Source: a virus
IMG/VR virus record: IMGVR_UViG_3300020220_003659
Coordinates: 1-57,629 of that record
Length of the DNA: 57,629 nucleotides
Strand: one strand, 5' to 3'
Below, in pieces: positions 55,001 through 57,629 of the stretch. Made by a program: the position numbers and the translations under genes. The notes below the pieces were generated by a model, which made no database searches, was not told where the DNA came from, and saw nothing but the letters and a program-made list of their open reading frames with translations. Within the stretch, counting starts at the first letter, position 1. The number at the start of each line of letters is the position of its first letter.

Positions 55001-57198
55001 GAACCAACGGAACTTCAGGTACAAACGGGACAAATGGTACTAGCGGAACTAACGGTACTTCAGGTGTTAACGGAACAAGTGGTACAAATGGAACTAGCGG
55101 AACGTCAGGAACAAATGGTACTTCAGGTGTTAACGGAACAAGTGGTACTAATGGTACATCAGGAACGAATGGAACCAGCGGAATGAATGGTACTTCAGGA
55201 ACAAATGGTACAAATGGAACTAGCGGAACAAATGGTACATCAGGAACGAATGGAACTAGCGGAACTAACGGTACTTCAGGTGTTAACGGAACAAGTGGTA
55301 CAAATGGAACCAACGGTACAAATGGATCTTCAGGAACAAGTGGTGGAGGTGGAGGTGGTTGTTTAACCGAAAATACTTTAATTGCATCAAATTCAGGTAG
55401 TTTCAATATTCGTATACAAGATGATCGTAGTACGGAATTTCTTTTTATGGGAAATTCGGAATGTGGTTGGAATGGTTGTTATTGGGACAACGGATCTTCA
55501 TTTGGTTTAGCACCAAGACCTATTAGAGGTTCGGAAAGTTGGTTTGGTGTACCTTCACCAGTTGACGTAAGATCAGGAGATAGTATTAGATTATGTGGAA
55601 ACATATATTGGGAAACCCCTTCTGAAACAAGTTATACACCTTCGTTTGTCGTTTCTTTATATTATTACCAATGTAATGATTTAGGAGACTTTATACCACT
55701 TACCTCAGTTATATCACCAACATATTATACTTGGACTTCGGATTGGTTATGTTTTGATGTTTCACATACTTTTACGGAATATAAAAATGCTTGTGATGTA
55801 TTTTTTGTTGTAGGGTTTAATATGATACAAGATAGTCCTGATGCAGCAAACCCAAGATTCACATATACATTAAATTATGAAAAAGATTGTTCAATTCCTG
55901 ATGGTGAATTTTATGTTTTAAGAAACTGTTGTGAACCTACTGTAACAGAAATTATAGTAGGAAACGGTCTTACACTTGGTACTTTTTGGAGTGACGCTCA
56001 AGGTAACTGTTGGGAAATAGAAAGTACTAGTTTCACGGCACCAAATAGTTTTAGAACATTAGTTAATAATTACGCAAGTTGTGCGGATTGTATTTCTTCT
56101 AATGAATGTCCTGATAATGCAGTTATAAGTAGTTGTTGTGTTGAGGGAGTAGAATTTGTGACAGGATCTTTAGGTTTAACAATAGGTGACACTTTTGTTG
56201 ATGATGACGGTTTATGTTGGGAAGTACTTACAGGGACAACCGCACCTGTAACTGCACCAACAATTACAATTGGAACAACTGGATATACCGATTGTGATGA
56301 TTGTGAGGTTACAAACCCTTGTCCTGAATTTTGGCTAATTGAGTCTTGTTGTAAAAATCTACCATCTGAAGTCATATCAATTCCTGCAGGAACTGTTTCG
56401 AATAGTCAAACATGGATAGACTCAGATGGATACTGTTGGGCAATTGGTAGCAAAACAAATTCATTACCAACAAATTACGACATAACTTTAGTAACACAAT
56501 ATTCGTCTGTTCGTGATTGTACGGAATGTAATGATGATAACCCTTGTCCTGAAGTTATTTACACAACAATAAGACAATGTTGTGACCCGCTTCAAGTTGA
56601 AACTTTTTCAGCATATACAACTATTTCAGTAGGTTCAATAATCCAAGATATTAATGGTATTTGTTGGGAAGTAGTCGGGTGGGCATTTACTGGAACAATA
56701 ACAATTGAACCACCTTTAGTTTTCAAAAGTTATTCTACTTGTGAAAATTGCTTAATAACGGTAAACGGATGTCCTGATTATTATTTATTCTCAGCATGTT
56801 GTGAAACAGGATTTACAGAAATTGCATACGGTGTGTTTATTACAGGTGCAACATACCAAGCATTTCCAAGTAGTAACTGTTATACTTGTGTATCTCTAAC
56901 TACTGGTACACCTACAATGAATTTTTGGTTTAGCCTGCATTTTGAATCTTGTGAGGATTGTATCGAAACATATCCATGTTCTTATGTTGAGATTTCAGAT
57001 TGTTGTGGATTATTACCCAATAAAATAGTCTATAATGATGGAAATTCTATTTTAAATGGTACTTTCTACGACAGTACAAGTGATAATTGTTGGTCTTTTG
57101 TTAGTTACACTACAGGGCCTGCAACTTTAACTTTAGGTACGATTACTCCATATCTTGATTGTGATGTATGTATTTCTTTTAACGCATGTACAGCATAG
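49027..57198 (+). CDS. Giant collagen-like fibre with six cysteine modules, 2723 aa
   Basis: The N-terminus (1-182) is beta-rich and probably attaches to the virion. Residues 183-2105 are about 640 Gly-X-Y triplets, mostly GTN and GTS with few exceptions (GID, GFS, GVN, GAS). After a Gly-Cys hinge (GGGGGGCLTENT) comes a beta domain (about 2113-2290). Residues about 2296-2723 form six tandem modules of 65-75 residues, each with a CC start, a D-x-x-G-x-CW-like motif and closing C-x-x-C plus C-P. The triplets have almost no Pro, unlike animal collagen. This suggests a long trimeric fibre with receptor-binding heads. Reverse and other-phase long frames in the repeat are mere shadows. It is coupled to the gene upstream by TAATG. 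Confidence 0.88.
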   Translation: MSGLYQNPITPISVLGPSSVPRIKPFGTNFSVVGVGGYMEVYNLSDLYFTVPLSTTGSIENSGNTIPIQFSKGTGSSFSPDVLTLNSDNISSGRRRLGMLVYVYETDTFYQYHINNYQTLWSNATGSTGLGGPTVVISNFGTTIKSNSPSGIQFINQWLSNKIEGISGETASTAVWRLFGVSGATGTSGTSGTNGSSGTSGTNGTSGTSGTNGTSGTNGTNGTSGIDGFSGTSGTNGTSGTNGTSGIDGFSGTSGTNGTSGTNGTSGTNGTNGSSGTNGASGTNGTSGINGTNGTSGTNGTSGTNGTSGIDGFSGTSGTNGTSGINGTSGTNGTNGTSGTNGTSGTNGTSGTNGTNGSSGINGTNGSSGTSGTNGTSGTNGTSGTNGTSGTSGTNGTSGTNGTNGTSGTNGTSGTNGTSGTNGTSGTSGTNGTSGTNGTSGTNGTSGTNGTSGTNGTSGTNGTNGTSGTNGTNGTNGTSGTNGTSGTNGTSGTSGSSGTNGTSGTNGTNGTSGINGTNGTSGTNGTNGTSGTNGTNGTSGTNGTSGTNGTNGTSGTNGTNGTSGTNGTSGTNGTSGSSGTNGTSGTNGTSGSSGTNGTSGSSGTNGTSGTNGTSGTSGSSGTNGTSGTNGTSGTNGTSGTNGTNGTSGTNGTSGTNGTNGTSGTNGTSGTNGTNGTSGSSGTNGTSGTNGTSGANGTSGTNGTNGTSGTNGTSGTNGTSGTNGTNGTSGTNGTNGTSGTNGTSGTNGTSGTNGTNGTSGTNGTSGTNGTNGTSGTNGTSGTNGTSGTNGTNGTSGTNGTNGTSGTNGTSGTNGTSGTNGTSGTNGTSGSSGTNGTSGSSGTNGTSGTNGTSGSSGSSGTNGTSGSSGISGSSGTNGTNGTSGSSGTNGTSGTNGTSGSSGTNGTSGTNGTSGSSGTNGTSGTNGTSGTNGTSGSSGSSGINGTSGTNGTSGSSGTNGTSGTNGTSGSSGTNGTSGTNGTSGSSGTNGTSGTNGTSGTNGTNGTSGTNGTSGTNGTNGSSGTDGTSGTNGTSGTNGTSGTNGTNGTSGTNGTNGTSGTNGTNGTSGTNGTSGTNGTNGSSGTNGTSGTNGTSGTNGTNGTSGTNGTSGTNGTNGTSGTNGTDGTSGTSGTNGTNGTSGTNGTSGTNGTSGSSGTNGSSGTNGTSGTNGTNGTSGTNGTSGTNGTSGVNGTSGTNGTSGSSGTNGTSGSSGTNGTSGTNGTSGSSGTNGTSGTDGTSGTSGTNGTSGTNGTSGSSGTNGTSGSSGTNGTSGTNGTNGTSGTNGTNGTSGTNGTNGTSGTNGTNGTNGSSGTNGTNGTNGTSGTNGTNGTSGTNGTSGTNGTNGTSGTNGTSGTNGTNGTSGTNGTNGTSGTNGSSGTNGTNGTSGTNGTNGTNGSSGTNGTSGTNGTSGTNGTSGTNGTSGTNGTNGTSGTNGTSGTNGTNGSSGTNGTSGNNGTSGTNGTNGTSGTNGTNGTNGTSGTNGTSGTNGTNGTSGTNGTSGTNGTNGSSGTNGTSGTNGTSGSSGTNGTNGTSGSSGTNGTSGTNGTSGSSGTNGTSGSSGTNGTSGSSGSSGTNGTSGSSGTNGTSGSSGTNGTSGTNGTSGTNGTNGTSGTNGTNGTSGTNGTSGTNGTNGTSGTNGTNGTSGTNGTSGTNGTSGTNGTNGTNGTSGTNGTSGTNGTSGTNGTNGTSGTNGTSGTNGTNGTSGTNGTSGTNGTSGTNGTNGTSGTNGTSGTNGTSGINGTSGTNGTNGTSGTNGTNGTNGTSGTNGTSGTNGTNGTNGTSGTNGTNGTSGTNGTSGTNGTSGTNGTSGTNGTNGTSGTNGTNGTSGTNGTSGTNGTSGTNGTSGTNGTNGTSGTNGTSGTNGTNGTSGTNGASGTNGTSGTSGTNGTNGTSGTNGTSGTNGTNGTSGTNGTSGTNGTNGTSGTNGTSGTNGTNGTSGTNGTNGTSGTNGTSGTNGTSGTNGTNGTSGTNGTSGTNGTSGTNGTNGTSGTNGTSGTNGTSGTNGTNGTSGTNGTSGVNGTSGTNGTSGTSGTNGTSGVNGTSGTNGTSGTNGTSGMNGTSGTNGTNGTSGTNGTSGTNGTSGTNGTSGVNGTSGTNGTNGTNGSSGTSGGGGGGCLTENTLIASNSGSFNIRIQDDRSTEFLFMGNSECGWNGCYWDNGSSFGLAPRPIRGSESWFGVPSPVDVRSGDSIRLCGNIYWETPSETSYTPSFVVSLYYYQCNDLGDFIPLTSVISPTYYTWTSDWLCFDVSHTFTEYKNACDVFFVVGFNMIQDSPDAANPRFTYTLNYEKDCSIPDGEFYVLRNCCEPTVTEIIVGNGLTLGTFWSDAQGNCWEIESTSFTAPNSFRTLVNNYASCADCISSNECPDNAVISSCCVEGVEFVTGSLGLTIGDTFVDDDGLCWEVLTGTTAPVTAPTITIGTTGYTDCDDCEVTNPCPEFWLIESCCKNLPSEVISIPAGTVSNSQTWIDSDGYCWAIGSKTNSLPTNYDITLVTQYSSVRDCTECNDDNPCPEVIYTTIRQCCDPLQVETFSAYTTISVGSIIQDINGICWEVVGWAFTGTITIEPPLVFKSYSTCENCLITVNGCPDYYLFSACCETGFTEIAYGVFITGATYQAFPSSNCYTCVSLTTGTPTMNFWFSLHFESCEDCIETYPCSYVEISDCCGLLPNKIVYNDGNSILNGTFYDSTSDNCWSFVSYTTGPATLTLGTITPYLDCDVCISFNACTA
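49573..55341 (+). repeat. Gly-X-Y coding repeat, about 5.8 kb (GTS/GTN)
   Basis: A 9-bp periodic coding repeat of about 641 triplets. At DNA level synonymous codons are shuffled (GGA/GGT, ACT/ACA/ACG, AAT/AAC, TCA/AGT/AGC). Longer blocks are duplicated: a 72-bp unit in tandem at 50575-50718 with one change, and a 98-bp block at 51166-51263 repeated exactly at 54784-54881. Confidence 0.97.
55912..57195 (+). repeat. Six tandem cysteine-rich coding modules
   Basis: Six diverged modules in the C-terminus of the giant fibre, starting at NCCEPTV, SCCVEGV, SCCKNLP, QCCDPLQ, ACCETGF and DCCGLLP. The fifth and sixth lack parts of the closing CP or the CWE motif. The overall order of cysteines is kept. 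Similar single modules form the small proteins at 25124 and 25417. Confidence 0.85.
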
Positions 57199-57202
57199 AA
57201 AT

Positions 57203-57234
57203 AAAAAACCTCACCTTTTAAGTTGGGTTTTTTA
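57203..57234 (+). terminator. Terminator-like hairpin after the fibre gene
   Basis: AAAAAACC is followed downstream by GGGTTTTTT with a weak middle (TCAC/GTTG), giving an imperfect hairpin with T run. It could also serve the convergent gene that stops at 57237. Confidence 0.6.
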
Positions 57235-57236
57235 TT

Positions 57237-57629
57237 TTATTTTCTATTATCAATATAAATTATGACTTCACAATACCACTCAATAAAATGTTCATTCCAT
57301 AAATCCCATTTTATATCTACACCATCTACTGAGTAAACTTCATAGTTATCAAATAGTGGTAAGATGTTATCTCTGAACCATCTGAATTTACATTTGTGAA
57401 AATTCTCATCATCTCTTAAATGAAACTCAGTAACTATTTTTGGTACAGTTTTTAAAAACTCAATGTTTGATGGTTGAAAAACATCATACTCACCTCCCTC
57501 ACAATCACATTTCAAAAAATCGATTTTTTCAATGTTATTGTCATCTAAGAATTCTTTAAAACTAAATGTTGGTACACTTTCAGAAATGTTGTCCCAACTG
57601 ATTTCTATTTTCTTTTTATCTGTAATTGC
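57237..57629 (-). CDS. FkbM-type methyltransferase, C-terminal part (partial)
   Basis: The reverse frame is open to the right edge, so the N-terminus lies outside the window; 130 codons are visible. The motif IDFLKCDCEGGEYDVF is the FkbM K-x-D-x-E-G-x-E signature with a Cys in place of the usual Ile or Val. It is followed by VPKIVTEFH, typical for the family. FkbM enzymes methylate sugars or macrolides. A long fibre gene precedes it on the other strand; a role in methylating the fibre glycan is possible but not shown. Confidence 0.85.
   Translation of the reverse strand, partial: AITDKKKIEISWDNISESVPTFSFKEFLDDNNIEKIDFLKCDCEGGEYDVFQPSNIEFLKTVPKIVTEFHLRDDENFHKCKFRWFRDNILPLFDNYEVYSVDGVDIKWDLWNEHFIEWYCEVIIYIDNRK

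Noticed and set aside
50111-55186. Long forward frames rich in Q, M, V, E within the fibre repeat
   Set aside because: They are other-phase readings of the same 9-bp repeat and are broken by repeat irregularities.
49573-55341. CRISPR or satellite array
   Set aside because: The repeat is in frame, has a 9-bp coding period and no spacers of constant size.
49494-55406. A 1970-residue reverse-strand open frame made of V-P-L/F/E/D repeats
   Set aside because: It is the mirror of the Gly-X-Y repeat: codons GGN-ACN-AAY/TCN give Pro-Val-like codons in reverse with few stops. It has no separate start signal or folded ends.

Overview
The window is a 57.6-kb piece of an AT-rich genome of a large tailed phage with T4-like head genes. 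The terminase large subunit, portal (gp20), prohead protease (gp21), scaffold (gp22) and major capsid protein (gp23) lie in T4 order, and a gp55-like late sigma factor is present. Three things point to a Bacteroidota (flavobacteria-like) host: leaders are A-rich with no clear Shine-Dalgarno, the phage ribosomal protein bS21 resembles the Bacteroidota form, and a small lipoprotein with a lipobox is encoded. It is probably an aquatic phage known mainly from metagenomes; that last point is inference.

Layout. Positions 1-5.8 kb hold a gene end, an unknown acidic protein, a reverse-strand pair (M20 peptidase, ClpC-like unfoldase), a KTSC protein and a nucleotidyltransferase. Positions 5.8-21.1 kb are the forward head-assembly block: three core or accessory proteins, terminase, a cysteine-rich beta protein sitting where T4 has sheath and tube, a portal with a 320-residue HNH intein, a scaffold-region protein, gp21, gp22 and gp23, ending in a strong terminator. 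A bS21 gene lies on the opposite strand inside this block. Positions 21.2-31.4 kb hold virion and baseplate-like genes, mostly reverse strand, including three short cysteine-rich proteins with a perfect 78-bp duplication. Positions 31.4-42.5 kb are a reverse-strand block with the late sigma factor, PhoH, a HAD-like protein, dUTPase, a DEDD exonuclease and a surface-sugar cassette of six glycosyltransferases and two methyltransferases. Positions 42.6-45.3 kb hold five small proteins including a lone WYL-like domain. Positions 45.3-57.2 kb encode two giant adhesin or fibre proteins, one with about 640 Gly-X-Y triplets (GTS/GTN) and six cysteine-rich C-terminal modules. The window ends inside an FkbM-like methyltransferase.

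How the parts may fit together. The head genes form a late module. A TATTTAT element sits just upstream of nearly every first gene of a transcription unit and is a candidate late promoter for the gp55-like factor. bS21 could adapt host ribosomes to the leader-poor, SD-less mRNAs. The glycosyltransferase/methyltransferase cassette could decorate the Thr/Ser/Asn-rich fibre. A related cysteine-rich module and a related 150-200 residue beta domain recur in several virion proteins, which suggests a shared adhesion toolkit that does not match a family I can name.
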